Of a DNA stretch of 64,000 nucleotides, positions 27,901-39,041 are shown one piece after another. The translations under genes and the position numbers were made by a program. Position 1 is the stretch's first letter. Every line of letters begins with the position of its first letter. Origin of the DNA: Pipra filicauda (taxonomy: Eukaryota; Chordata; Aves; Passeriformes; Pipridae); assembly GCF_003945595.2 (NCBI RefSeq), contig NW_024104509.1, forward strand, positions 1,860,001-1,924,000. The letters are read 5' to 3'. Below the pieces are notes generated by a model, which did not search any database, was not told where the DNA came from, and saw only the letters and a program-made list of their open reading frames with translations.

Positions 27901-29157
27901 TTTAAAATGCATTTGCTGCAGGTTTAACTCCAGCTTCCAGCAATTGATACATTTTACAGTGGCTTTGGGAACATTTCTTCTCAAAAGACACATTGCAGAG
28001 GTATGGATGATTATACACTGAAAGAAAACAATAATTGACTGCTTGTGCACACTCAATGAGGTGGTCAAAGGAGGATTGCGCCATCATTAACCTATAATGA
28101 GAAAATATTCAGAGTGCAAACTATGAAACCAAAGTTTCTTACTGACATCTTTCCTAATAAGTTTGCTTGCATTCTCTCAGCTTATGTAGTTCAATACATC
28201 AGAATTTTATTTAGTTTGGAGATGAAATTTTAAATCTTTCTTGGCAGTGATAGCAAAGGAATAGTTTTATGCAAACTTTATCCTCAGCAAAACATTTATG
28301 TTGTTGTTAAAGGCTAAATACTGTCTTCTACTGCCTGCAAAATTTCTGTGTCTGTGGAGTTTGGCAAGCTAACTAAACAAGAAAGTATAGCAGCAATTTA
28401 ATTTTTCAAGCCAGATTTATAACTTTAGCTATATGCCACTTATTTTTCAGGGAAAAATTGTAAGGAACAAACAGCAACTCTACTTTTAGCCACTGTATCC
28501 TGCCCTTGGCTTATTTTTGTCCCTGCTTTCTCCAGAATGTGCTGATCATCCAAGCAAATTTCAGCTTATTACTATCATTATCACCTCAGAGTACAACTAT
28601 TATCCAGGCAATCTATAATTCGAAGAACTTTTTCAGTTCTTCGTATAATTATTGTGCATAAAACGTAACATGCTCACTACCAAAGCAATATGTCAGAGAA
28701 TATGTATTTCACATGTACTTATTTTTCTTAGGAATAAGAAATGCTAATATTCTCAGCTTTCGTAGTTTTCCTTACACAAAGTGGCAGAAAAAAGGTTTTT
28801 AATTATTCTGCTGTCATCTAAATGGTACAGTGAACCCAAAATAGATCTCTTTTCTTAAAAAAAACTTTAAAAATATATTGAATTCCTCAGAGTTTTTCTT
28901 TAAAGGTCTGAACATGTTTCTTTTTGTGGAACACTTTGGCAGCAGCAGCCATATAATGTTACACACAAATTGTGTAAAAAGGGGGTTTGTTTACATTCTT
29001 AATTATATAGATTACCATAGGCCTGGGTTCACAAATGATCACAACTTTAGCCTAATGTTACACAGTACCAAGCAGGATGAAGAGCAATCTGAGAGTGTAA
29101 GGTTTAATATGTTCATGGAAAGTGAAGAAGCTGAAAATACCCCATGTCTTGGACTAG
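21947..29157. other. Intergenic, no assigned gene
   Basis: Contains a second T/C-rich tract (22440-22600) and an AT-rich, TAAT-rich stretch at 23515-23650. Several exon-like fragments with good splice signals (21947-21979 and about 23205-23285) are described in the findings. Nothing can be assigned to a known gene. Confidence 0.45.
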
Positions 29158-29302
29158 AAAAAAAAAGCAAAAAAACCACCACCCCCCAAAAACCCCCAAA
29201 CAAACAACAACAACAACAACAAAAACAAACAAACAAACAAACAAAACCCAACAAAACACACAAAAAACCCCCAAACACTGAAACTTAAAAAAAAAATAAA
29301 AA
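29158..29302. repeat. A/C-rich low-complexity tract
   Basis: About 145 bp of only A and C, with few exceptions. It includes AAC repeats (29204-29222) and AAAC repeats (about 29220-29245). The long open frames on both strands across it (Gln/Asn/Lys/Pro runs on +, Phe/Cys/Leu/Gly runs on -) are artefacts of this composition. Confidence 0.9.
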
Positions 29303-32300
29303 TTTCTACTTCTATTTTCTTATAAATTCTGTAACAATCAGAAAATATTTGCAGGCACTTTTTCCCCTCAGAATTACAATACACATTATACTGGACTACA
29401 ATATTTCCAGTTCAAACATCCTTGTTCCTTAGAGAAAGAATTTTCCTTCTTTTTCTAATTTTCTTCTTAGAAGAGAAATGGTGAAATGGTTTTACTAAAG
29501 GAAACCCAAAAAGTATATCTAGTTCTATCTATATCTGTAATAACTTGTATATATATACAAATGCACACACATTTAGCACATCCACAAAACATACTTCTAA
29601 TTTTAGATGAAAAGTGAATGTCACACACCTCATACCAGGATACAGTTTTCACTGTAAGCATGGCTTCTTCCAAGATTTATTGTTGCTAGATTTGCAATTG
29701 TAAATCTGCTGGCTAACACATTTCTGTAACAAAGCAGAAGATTAGTTCCCAGAGTGTTTGTTATTTATCTGATTTTCCTGTACTAGGATGTTATCATCTG
29801 TTTTCCATTCTGAAACGAGTTCAAGGGATCATACAGAAATTACTGATATAATTCAAATTTGTCACATTTCATATTCCTTTTTAAATACAATTATTTAATT
29901 AAATGGTACACAGACCTGAAAGCTACTCCTTCATAAGATTCACAAGCCAATGGGAAAGGTTTTGGTAGCATTCAGTGGAAGCTACTCTAATCACATAATT
30001 TCAAAAATCTTAGTCAAGTGTTTTAACTTTTAATTTTCACTCACCTGTGATATTAATGAGTACAGTAGTACAATATTTCTATCAAAAACCACATGAATAT
30101 TGGATTATAACCATGACAAAGTAGAGAAAAACAGGAATTACAAAGTACAAGCTAATGTGGTCAGTTCACTACATCTAAACTTGAAATTAAGATTTAAATT
30201 GTAGGACAGGGAATAATGTCAGTTTTACCAATTGCCTTAAAAGGAGAGCAGATTCTGTCAGCTGGAAAATAGAGATTCTTCATAATATGCTGCAAAAATA
30301 TTCTATATTGAAATTTGTATTCTGAACACTATTGCTCCAGACCACAGATGCACAGATCTACAAACTGGTTAAAGTTCACTTTTCATTAGAAACTCCAATC
30401 TCTGACAGCATCCACAGAAACCTCCCTGAAATTTGCAAAGACAGGACTTGTTCCATATTATTTGTTTGTTTGTTTAAGTCAAAATAAACAGTTGGGAAAC
30501 AGAGGAGTTGGAAATCCATCAAAATGCTCCATTGACATTATAATACAAGGGAAGTACTTGAGTGTCATAGTCATTCTGGAAATGTTGCATGATGAATCAC
30601 TGTGCCAAGGCTTTTTTATTTCTAATAAGTCACATTTATACTGCAAATATGGTTCTTTCTTAGCTTTTCTCATTACACTTCAAGTGTTATAAAGGGGAAT
30701 TTTGATCTGAAGGTTGTTTGTCTGCTGCGTGGTTTCTAGACAGGTCTGTAGGAACTTTCTGGAAATAATAGTGGTAAAAGTAAATTGGGGGGGGGGGAGG
30801 GAGACAGGATGACACAAATGAATCATTAGGGATTTCATATTATTTTTACATTGGTTCAATTGCAACTTCAGTAGACATCCTTTTGATGTCTTCTATATAT
30901 TGCAAGTTTTAAATGCTGTTATAACACTTTACTACCTTGACGTATGGAAAAGGTATTCATCTTGAGTACAAAGATTTATGCTGTAGCAGTCCTCCACTTT
31001 GCACTGTAACAATAAGGCTTAGTGTACTTTAAATACAAAGCTGTTATATCCGCAGTTATGAACCACTGGCTTTCACAAATATAGTTTTATAGTTGCTTTT
31101 TGCTTCTTTTTTGTTTTCTGGAACCTGAGCTTCCTCATGTTTTTCAGCAGGTTTGGGGGTTATTTTACTGTAAAGATCTCAGGACCCAACATATCCTATA
31201 CCAAAAACCACAAAAAATAAATCTTTCAAACCCACTGTAGTTATGATGCTGCTGATTGTTAATATAACATACTAAGATCAAGACTAATAAAAACCAGTGT
31301 AAGGAAATTAAGACAAATGCAGTCAGAAAATTGTTTTTAAATATTAACAAAAGAGGTAGACATTAAATACATCTTTGACTTTTTTTTTTTCATTTTAGCT
31401 GTAATTTTTTTAGTATGCTTTTCAAAACTTTAAAAGTAGAAGGGGTTATTTTGAGACTTTCATAACTGAAGAACACAATTAATATACACAGGCTTAAAAA
31501 GCACAACATAGCAATTATATAAAATCAGTTGAGGCCATCTAAAACTTGGCTTTGAAACAAAGGTTCATGGAGGAAATGCTGCAAATTACTTGGCAGTAAT
31601 TGCTGCTAACAACGTAAGTTAATAACTAGTGTTGGGTCTGATTCTGATCTAACCCTGACCAGTTTTTGCACTTGCACTCTATTGATTTGCATCAAATTAT
31701 TCACGAAGTTCACTGATAAGAGCTTTTATCTATGACCTGTGGCACAAAATCTTTCTCCTTATTCATAATCAATTATTTGAAGAACCTTTAAACTATTCCA
31801 TTAGTTATTACTTGCTCCCTCATTTGAATTATGTACTGAAAAAAAAGTTAAAAAAAGGAAAAGCAGGAATAAGTTTGTTCTGAGTCACAAAAACATATTC
31901 TAAATATAAGTCATTCTATGCTGAAAGTATAATCAATAAAATTGTATTCATTTATTTACTAATACATTGTTGTGATAACACTGTTCTGTGAAGAGTTCTT
32001 ATTTTCACAGACCAGATATTCTGTCTAGTTTTCTCAAAGTGTTGCAAAAAAGTTATAAATGTTCATCAACTTTCAGGAAATAGTTAGAAAAACAGTAGAC
32101 CTCTATTAATGTTTTAATTAAATAATGTCCCCCTGACAAGAAAATTATTATAGCCTAGGTGAAAAACTTATACTTTTTCAGTTGTTAACTTAGTAAGGGA
32201 CTGTTTCTATGACTTTATGGCAAATATTTGATGTCACAATTGAATAATAAGTAATAATTAGTAAAGTAGGAAAAATTCTATTGATATAAGTAAAATACAA

Positions 32301-32960
32301 TTTCTTATGTTCCCTATTTTAGCACAAATATAGACACACACCTTTACAAGTCAGGTACATTGTTTTATAGCTCTTATTGCATTTTTGTGAGAATTTCTTT
32401 CTTCTCCAGAGATACAGACGCATTTTTGATGCATCAGATGATAATGAGTTCTTTTTAGTTGTTTCTGTTCTATTGCCTTCTTCACAGAAACTGTTATCCT
32501 TTTCACTTTTGTCTGATTATCTGGTGATAAATTGAAGAAAAGAAAAAAACAATTACAAGTAATTTTAATTTAAGGAAACAAAATATACTACCTGCTACCA
32601 AATATTCCTGTAAATTTTAGCAAATGTTCCAACAATTAAATAGATTGTCTTCTGATGTATGAAGAATATTGCTTCTCGTGGCAATGTGCTCTGTAGCTAA
32701 ATGTTTTTAAAAATGGTGTAATAATTCCTGAACTGCTACTCTCTCTCACTGTTCCACAATATATTCAGTTCCTTTTATTTTTTTCCTTGATTTTGTGTTG
32801 CAATTTAGTCATTATTTTGTGTGGAAATTGTCCTATATACAAAAATAAAATACCTGTTTCCAAAATCAATACACATTATGATTCATGCTACAGAAAATAT
32901 AGACTACACTGAGTAGATGCCCAAGTAGCAGAAAGATAAATATTAAAAAATGTACTTGTC
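29303..32960. other. Intergenic, nothing recognised
   Basis: AT-rich sequence. A run of 11 G at 30787-30797 is the only notable simple-sequence feature. No coding, RNA or repeat signature was recognised. Confidence 0.5.
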
Positions 32961-33920
32961 ATCATAGTATTATAGAACGGTTTGGGTTGGAAATGACCTT
33001 AAATATCATCTAGGTCCAACCCTCCTTGCCATGGACAGTGTTGGAACTACTTTCCACTAGACTGGGTTTTGCAGAGCCTCAACAAACCTGGCCTTGAATA
33101 TTTCCAGGAATGGGGCATCCACAACTTCTGGACAACCTGTTCTGGGGCTTCTCCAACCTCATAGGGAAGAATTTCTCCCTCATATCTAATCTAAACCTAC
33201 TGTCTTTCAGCTAGAGCCATTACCTCTTGTCCTGTCACTACATGTCCTCACAAAAAGTCACTCTTCCAGCTTTCTCGTGGCAGGCCATCTTTAGGTACTG
33301 GAACGCTGCTGTAAGGTCTCTTCCCCAGAGCCTTCTCTTCTCCAGGCTGTACAACCCCAATTCTCTCTGCAGCTTTGCAGAAGAGGTTCTCCAGCCCTGT
33401 GAGCATCTTTGTAGACTTGTTCCAACAATGTTCCATGTTCTTTTTACAGTGGGGGCCCCAAAGCTGGATGCAACACTCCTGGTAGAGTGTCATGAGAGCA
33501 CAGTAGAGGGGTAGAATCACCTTCCTTGACCTGCTGCCTCATTTCTCTTTGTGCAGCCCATGATACTTCTAGCTTCCTGGGACTGCCAGTGTATGTTACC
33601 AAGACTGTTGACTTCTCATCCACCAACACTTCGAAGTTCTTCTCCTTAGGGCTGTTCTCAATCCATTCTTTGCCCAGCCTGTACTCATGCTTTGGGTTGC
33701 CCCAATCTAGGTGCAGGACCTTACACTTTGCCTGTTGAACTTCATGAGGTTCATACAGGCCCACGTCTCAAGCCTGCCCAGGTCCCTCTGGATGGCATCC
33801 CTGCTCTCCAAAGTGTTGACTGTGCCACACAGCTTGGTGTCATTATCAAACCTCCTGAGGGTGCACTCGATCCTACTGTACATGTCGCTGACAAAGAAGT
33901 TAAACAACACCGGTCCCAAT
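32961..33920 (-). repeat. CR1 LINE, antisense, RT to 3' end
   Basis: About 960 bp of contiguous antisense CR1. The left end has the 3' terminal repeat and 'ggtttgggttggaaatgacctt' type sequence. Moving right it passes through the 3' region ('tgttctggggcttctccaacctc' and 'ccttctcttctccaggctgtacaa') into ORF2. At the right end the minus strand reads GPVLFNFFVSDM and FDNDTKLCG, the position of the RT catalytic motif, where the usual ADD is altered. It belongs to a different CR1 lineage from the nested copy at 7.2-8.5 kb, judged by the ORF2 text, and is more decayed. Confidence 0.87.
33707..33919 (-). pseudogene. CR1 ORF2 RT fragment, decayed
   Basis: This is the longest surviving coding stretch of the antisense CR1 above, read on the minus strand. 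It shows GPVLFN, the mutated catalytic FDND motif and RDLGRLETWACMNLMKFN, all recognisable as the CR1 reverse transcriptase palm and thumb. The reading continues in other frames (33444-33764, then 33248-33520) as the C-terminal part of ORF2, so frameshifts separate the pieces. Not functional. Confidence 0.8.
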
Positions 33921-35042
33921 AATTTATTTACACTCCAGAAGCAATATTGTATAGTTCATAAATGGTAGCTAGGAAGACGTCTCCCTGTGGTGGGTGAAAA
34001 AAATAAAGTGAAAACCACCTCACACATCAGCACCTATCTCTAGTAAGGTATTTGTATCAAAGGTGGATAAATTGTCTTCCTTTATAGCGACCAATAATAA
34101 TTATTCACACATAGCATACTGTTTGGATTACTAGGATACTGAGTTACTTTATGTACTTTGGAATGAACAGATCTGTGCTTCAAAATATTTGTGCTTCTTA
34201 CCACTGATTACAGAGAGTTGTTATATACATAGCTCAGACATAGATAGCTGTATCACTACGATGTAAATTTGTTGAGGTGTGACCCATTCCATTGAGCTAG
34301 TTGTGATATATCATGTTGTTTCACCCCAACAAAAACAAAGAGTGGAAATATTTTCTAAAGAGGGTTTTTGACTGATTTTCTTCAGTAAACTTGACTTACA
34401 GAGCCACTGGTCCACAGTTTAAGCTTGGTGTCCCTGTGCTCAGTGATTATGTGTTACAGTGATACAGTGATACTGCTGCCCATGAGTGAGTAGGTATTAC
34501 AGACTTTTCTACTCTGAGCCCGAAGTTCCTTCCTAGGTGCTCTGTTCTCTCTTGCATTGTGTCATATTTTGCTGTCTGTTATGAAAGGGATTTGTTGCAA
34601 AGGTCCATATTTATCACACAGGTGAACAGAGAGTGTTTGGTATGTGTATGGAACCAGAAGAAACGATCTTGCTCCACTAACAGGTGGGGCTCTGCATGAA
34701 TGGGAGAGACATTCATCTGTGGTTATGCACGCTTCAGTGTAGAAGAAACACTTACCTGTCCCTCCCTGCGGCAAGAGTATCTTGGACAAAAACATTATTA
34801 TGGATTCAGCAGAGAATAGGCCTTGTGACAGCATCCACTATCAGCCCAAGTACTAGTAACAAGAAGTTATTCAGCGTCTTTGATACCAAGCTTACAAAAT
34901 TAGTAACACTAGTTTTTCTTGTGCTGTCTCTTCCCTCGCTGCAGTGAACAAATGGAAGTTAAATCTGGCCATTACTGGAGCAAAGGTGTTTCCATGAATC
35001 AGCCAAACAGTAGGTAGTATTATGACCTGTTTGTGGAGGTAT
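33921..35042. other. Intergenic, nothing recognised
   Basis: About 1.1 kb between two antisense CR1 copies. No supported gene. Open frames on both strands at 34562-34947 overlap one another and have no recognisable domain. Confidence 0.5.
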
Positions 35043-35345
35043 TATAGAATTGCAGAATCATAGAATACGCTGAGCTGGAAGGGACCCATCAGGATCATTG
35101 AATACAAATCCTGGCCCCGCACAGGACACCCCAAGAATCACACCATGTGCCCGTGAGCATTGTCCAAATGCTTCTTGAACTGAGACAGGCTTGGTGCTGT
35201 GACTACTACCCTGTTCCAGTGCTCACTCACCCTCTGTGTGAAAAAACTTTTCCTGGTATCCAACATAAATCTCCCCTGCCTCAGCTTCATGCCTTTTCAT
35301 CAAGTCCTCTCACTGGTCAGGAGAGTGAAGAGAATGGAGAATATT
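35043..35345 (-). repeat. CR1 LINE 3' end, antisense
   Basis: It begins with 'gcagaatcatagaatacgct' and 'gctggaagggacccatcagg', the antisense CR1 3' terminus. It continues through 'cacaggacaccccaagaatc', 'tgtccaaatgcttcttgaac' and 'ctctgtgtgaaaaaactttt' in the expected order. About 300 bp are present; the copy is 5' truncated. It is close in type to the copy at 19.8 kb. Confidence 0.85.
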
Positions 35346-38300
35346 CTAACACATTTCATCATATGCTGTTATCATCCATGTAGCAAAAAGAGAAAGAATT
35401 TTCAGTAATTGAATTCAAATTTCAAACTCAAATACATAGTTCTGCATCTGTCAGCTGCCTCACTCCAGGATTTTATAGGCCACAGAAATTTTATAATAAG
35501 TGAAGAACTGCTAATTGTGGTCAGAGATACCTGTAATTATATAAAAGAAAAACTTGGATTTTCAGAAATGCAAGACAGTGCTCTGCAGAAGCTAAAGGAA
35601 TTTGTTCAGCAGCCTTGAGGATCTTGTCATTTTGATTTCAGTAATTCACAAATAGAGTTATCAGAACTTTAATATCCCACCATCTTTGGACTATAAATTT
35701 ATAATGGCAAAAGTGGCAAAAAGTGACTACTGTTTCTGTTCTACCGCCATTAATGGATGGTATAAGGAAGATTAACAAATCAAATAAAGCATTTCAGAGT
35801 GAGAGTCCACAGATTTCACAAATTTCAATGATTTCCACTTTTAAAACATATTTTGGTGCTTTTGACACTTGATCTTCCACTCCTGACTTAATGCCCATTT
35901 CTGTCAGTACCAGCAGGGAATCTGCTTGAATCACTGAATAACTCCCTATCTTAATTCCATGTATAATCTGAATTTGGAAAAAGTTGTTCAGATAATCAGG
36001 ATTTTCAGTAACAGAGATATTGTCTAAATAGAGATTTTTCAAAGGATTTTTTTATTATAAGGTTTTTATAAAGCGTAAGCATGTACTTAAGTATTAGAGA
36101 TTCAGTCTAAATTCAGCATAGATGATGCAATACAGCTACCAAAGAGTCGAGTGTAACAGCATATTCTGTGCAACACCTATTCCAGAGAACTTTGGACAAT
36201 GGTGTGTGAGTCATCATGGAAGATTATTAACTTCAGTGTTTTGAATTATAGCAACTTTGTAGAGGTTACTTACTAATTCTTGAACTGTACATCATTATTA
36301 GGTGAAATGTGAAAAAGTAGTGATTCAGGATGGAGGAAAAAAGCCACAGAATAAAAACAGCTGGAAGCTGTAATAAACAAGAACATGGTATATGAGGAAA
36401 ATTAAATAATTTCTACACTAGGTTAAAAGCATTCCTATGCTGAAAATAAATAGGAAAGTTATTGGAGACAGGATTGGGATGAATGCTAACAGTTTGTCTA
36501 AGCAATAGTTTCCTAGAGAAAAGGGGGGAAATCAGTCATCAGAGAAGTTAAGGGGTTTATTGACACTAATGGTAATGCTTAGAGCAAGTCTCAACAGATA
36601 AGGTCCAAGGAAAGAGCAACTGGATTGCTCAAGATAGCAAGTAAACTTTTAAAGAGACAAGACTTTTTCAACGATATACAAAGTCTAGAGAGAAAAGAAA
36701 GGACACACAGGAGGAATGGTAGTGAAGGTGATTCATGAAATCCAAGGAGAAAGACGGAAACACAAAAAAAAATGAGGGCAAACTATGTGTTAAATGAATA
36801 AATGGTGTAGAAAATAAAGCAATGATTGCCAGCATGTTTGGAAAAGTTGAAACTTTTACCCCAGGGTAACATCTCTAAGGAGATTTCAGGTCATCCTTAT
36901 AGACATGGAAAGATGATAAATGCTATCATTTTCCAAAGCAGTTATCATAATTCTAGATTGAATATTTAAAAAAAAAAAATCAGGAATGCTGTGGTACGTA
37001 AATATGAGAGTGCATTTAGAACACTATCATTTGGGAGAAAGATCTTTTGCTTTACTTGAAACAAGATAAATCCACTGATCTCTGTTTTGTAGATCCAGTC
37101 AGGCAAATCTGAGCAATTGGCATGTGAACTAACCAGAGACAAACTCTTTGTGGCTAATGGAGAAAAGAGTGGTAGGAAGGTTACTGGAGTAGACATTAGT
37201 GTCTAAACCTGAAAATTACAAGGAAAAGTAAAAGAAAAAAAATTGGTACCCGAGAATAGGACTGAAAAGTTATATTCCACATAGAAATGAATAAACCCTA
37301 TTTAGATATTCTGGGTTTTGTATGAAATTAAAAGACATTCTCTAAGGCAGGCAAACACTGTAACCCAAAATGTTAAAGTCTGAAGGTACTGTTCACAAAA
37401 CTTTAAAGTATACTGTTCTTTGCTTGGGTGTCTTAAGCCAGACAGCTAAGGCAGAAGACCTGAAGGATGCATGCCAAAGTAAGTAACGAGCAGGTAACCT
37501 TGGATATCAGGATGTTACGGCAATAGGAATGGGTGCTCTTCATTCACATGACAGGGTGAATGGCTGAAACTTGTTTAAGTCCACACGGCTCTTTATATCT
37601 CACTGAGAGAAGATTATCATGATAATAGAATACTTTCTTATCCAGAAATAACTTGAACTTTTCTAAAGTTCAGAAATTCTTGCTCAAACCATATGTCCAA
37701 ACACAAAAATCATCCATAATAATTAAGGCATGCCCTTTAATTCAGAAAGTATGTGAAATATAATTAATGTATGGCAAGATTAATCTTGTGATATATCCTA
37801 TCTCATCTGTCAGTCAAAAGCCTTTTATTGACAGATGGTGTAGATGATGGCTGATACATGAGTTAAATGTGTGCAGTGAGTTTTACAAGTATCTGTGTAG
37901 TCTCAATCAAAGCAATGAGATCATTTCTCTCTATTTCTATGGCATTAACCCACAGTGTATATATCAGAAGCCTAACATAGAAAAACAAGTTCTGGGAGAC
38001 CACCAATCAGAAAAGGTAGAACTTAATGAAGAAAGGAGTTTCTTGTGCCTTATAAAATGATTTGCCTGTAGAAGAGATACCTTTCTCATTGAATAATCTG
38101 AACAGGACATTTATGCACCAGTGGATTTCACCAGTGTAGAAAAATCTTGTCTATCGAATGATTTGTTTTGAACTCAGTTATTCCAAAGGGCACTGTGGTA
38201 AAAATTTTGTCCTTAAATTTGTGGTGCTATCTGGAAAAAAAATAGCAGCAAACTTTTGCTTAGTTCTGCCCACAGAAATTTTCTGGATTGATCATTTTTT

Positions 38301-38549
38301 TTCTTACCTTCACATTTCTTGAAAAATATGTGAAGGATTTTGTATCACCATAGTCTTCCCTTATCTCTATGATCTACACAAAAGACATTAATTCCAGTAC
38401 TTTTAATGTACCCTGAACATATTAAAATGTAATCTAAAGTGGCTTGTTTTTAATGAATGCTTTCTAGCTCTGGTAATTATTCTCATCAACTCTCTAGTGA
38501 GAAGGGCTTAGTTTGTTTCCAGAGCTAACAAATCTATCTTTACCTTCAG
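35346..38549. other. Upstream flank of ALDH1A1, no assigned gene
   Basis: AT-rich. Coding-like open stretches at 35469-35617 (+) and 35794-36042 (-) are treated in the findings. An AATAAA at 35783-35788 follows the first. No known gene was recognised, and no CpG island accompanies the ALDH1A1 promoter. Confidence 0.45.
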
Positions 38550-38623
38550 AGCTGCCTTCAAGTACGTGAAGAACTCTACATTAAATCTGGGCACCTGCCT
38601 GCTGAGAGAAAGCAATTTTACAG
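38550..38623 (+). other. Candidate alternative upstream exon of ALDH1A1
   Basis: A 74-nt segment has a good 3' splice site on its left (pyrimidine-rich 'ctatctttaccttcag', AG at 38548-38549). On its right is a near-consensus donor (ACAG|GTAAGA, GT at 38624). Joined to the acceptor at 38921-38922, it would put the upstream reading frame (open from about 38509) in phase with the ALDH1A1 start codon, adding residues ahead of Met1. No ATG occurs in the upstream open stretch, so it would act as 5' UTR or need a further exon. This is a prediction from splice signals only. Confidence 0.25.
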
Positions 38624-38795
38624 GTAAGATGAGGAGTCCTAAAACTCTGTTCCCCAGTAAGGAATTTGAGTGTCTGCCTAAGCAGACTGTTTCAGCAGTG
38701 TTTGCTTCATCGAAATCTCAGCTCAGTGAAAAGGCTGTTGCTTTCGGTCATAAAAATAGGTAGTGTCATTTTCTCTTTGCAATGAATTCTTTCAT

Positions 38796-38868
38796 CCAAT
38801 CATATTCCTGTATGCAAATATACCATAGCTGGTTCAGATAAAAAAGCACAAATAAAGCTAGGGGCTCA
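38796..38868 (+). promoter_or_regulatory. ALDH1A1 proximal promoter: CCAAT, octamer, TATA
   Basis: CCAAT lies at 38796-38800, the octamer ATGCAAAT at 38812-38819 and an ATAAAAAA TATA-type box at 38838-38845. A TCAGTC initiator-like site, with the A at 38868, lies 30 nt downstream of the TATA box. With that start, CCAAT is at about -72 and the octamer at -56. From established knowledge, mammalian ALDH1A1 promoters also have an ATA box preceded by a CCAAT box and an octamer site, so the architecture looks conserved. The region is not GC-rich, which fits a tissue-restricted TATA promoter. The exact start site is inferred. Confidence 0.8.
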
Positions 38869-38951
38869 GTCAGGACAAAAATCACTGCACTTCCTTTATA
38901 CCTCATTTCACCTGTGTTTCAGGAACATCCTCAAACTTCTCAACTGAAAAC
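38868..38951 (+). other. ALDH1A1 5' UTR (inferred)
   Basis: About 84 nt from the inferred initiator to the start codon, with no upstream ATG. It contains an acceptor-like 'cacctgtgtttcag' ending at 38922, which would only be used by a transcript starting further upstream. The start codon context (A at -3) is favourable. Confidence 0.65.
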
Positions 38952-39041
38952 ATGAAGAAGCAAGGTTCAGACAGCAATTCTACTACAGTTATGCCAGCTG
39001 TGCCAGAACCAATCAAAGATCTGAAAATTAAGTACACCAAG
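38952..39041 (+). CDS. ALDH1A1: ALDH1A1 coding exon 1
   Basis: Encodes residues 1-30, starting [10 protein letters not shown] and ending DLKIKYTK. It is followed by the donor GTTAGT and ends in phase 0. The first ~20 residues are the variable N-terminal arm; the DLKI-YTK motif is the conserved ALDH1A1 start of the folded domain. The ATG was chosen because it gives the chicken-like N-terminus, has A at -3 and lies about 84 nt from the inferred TATA-directed start. Confidence 0.95.
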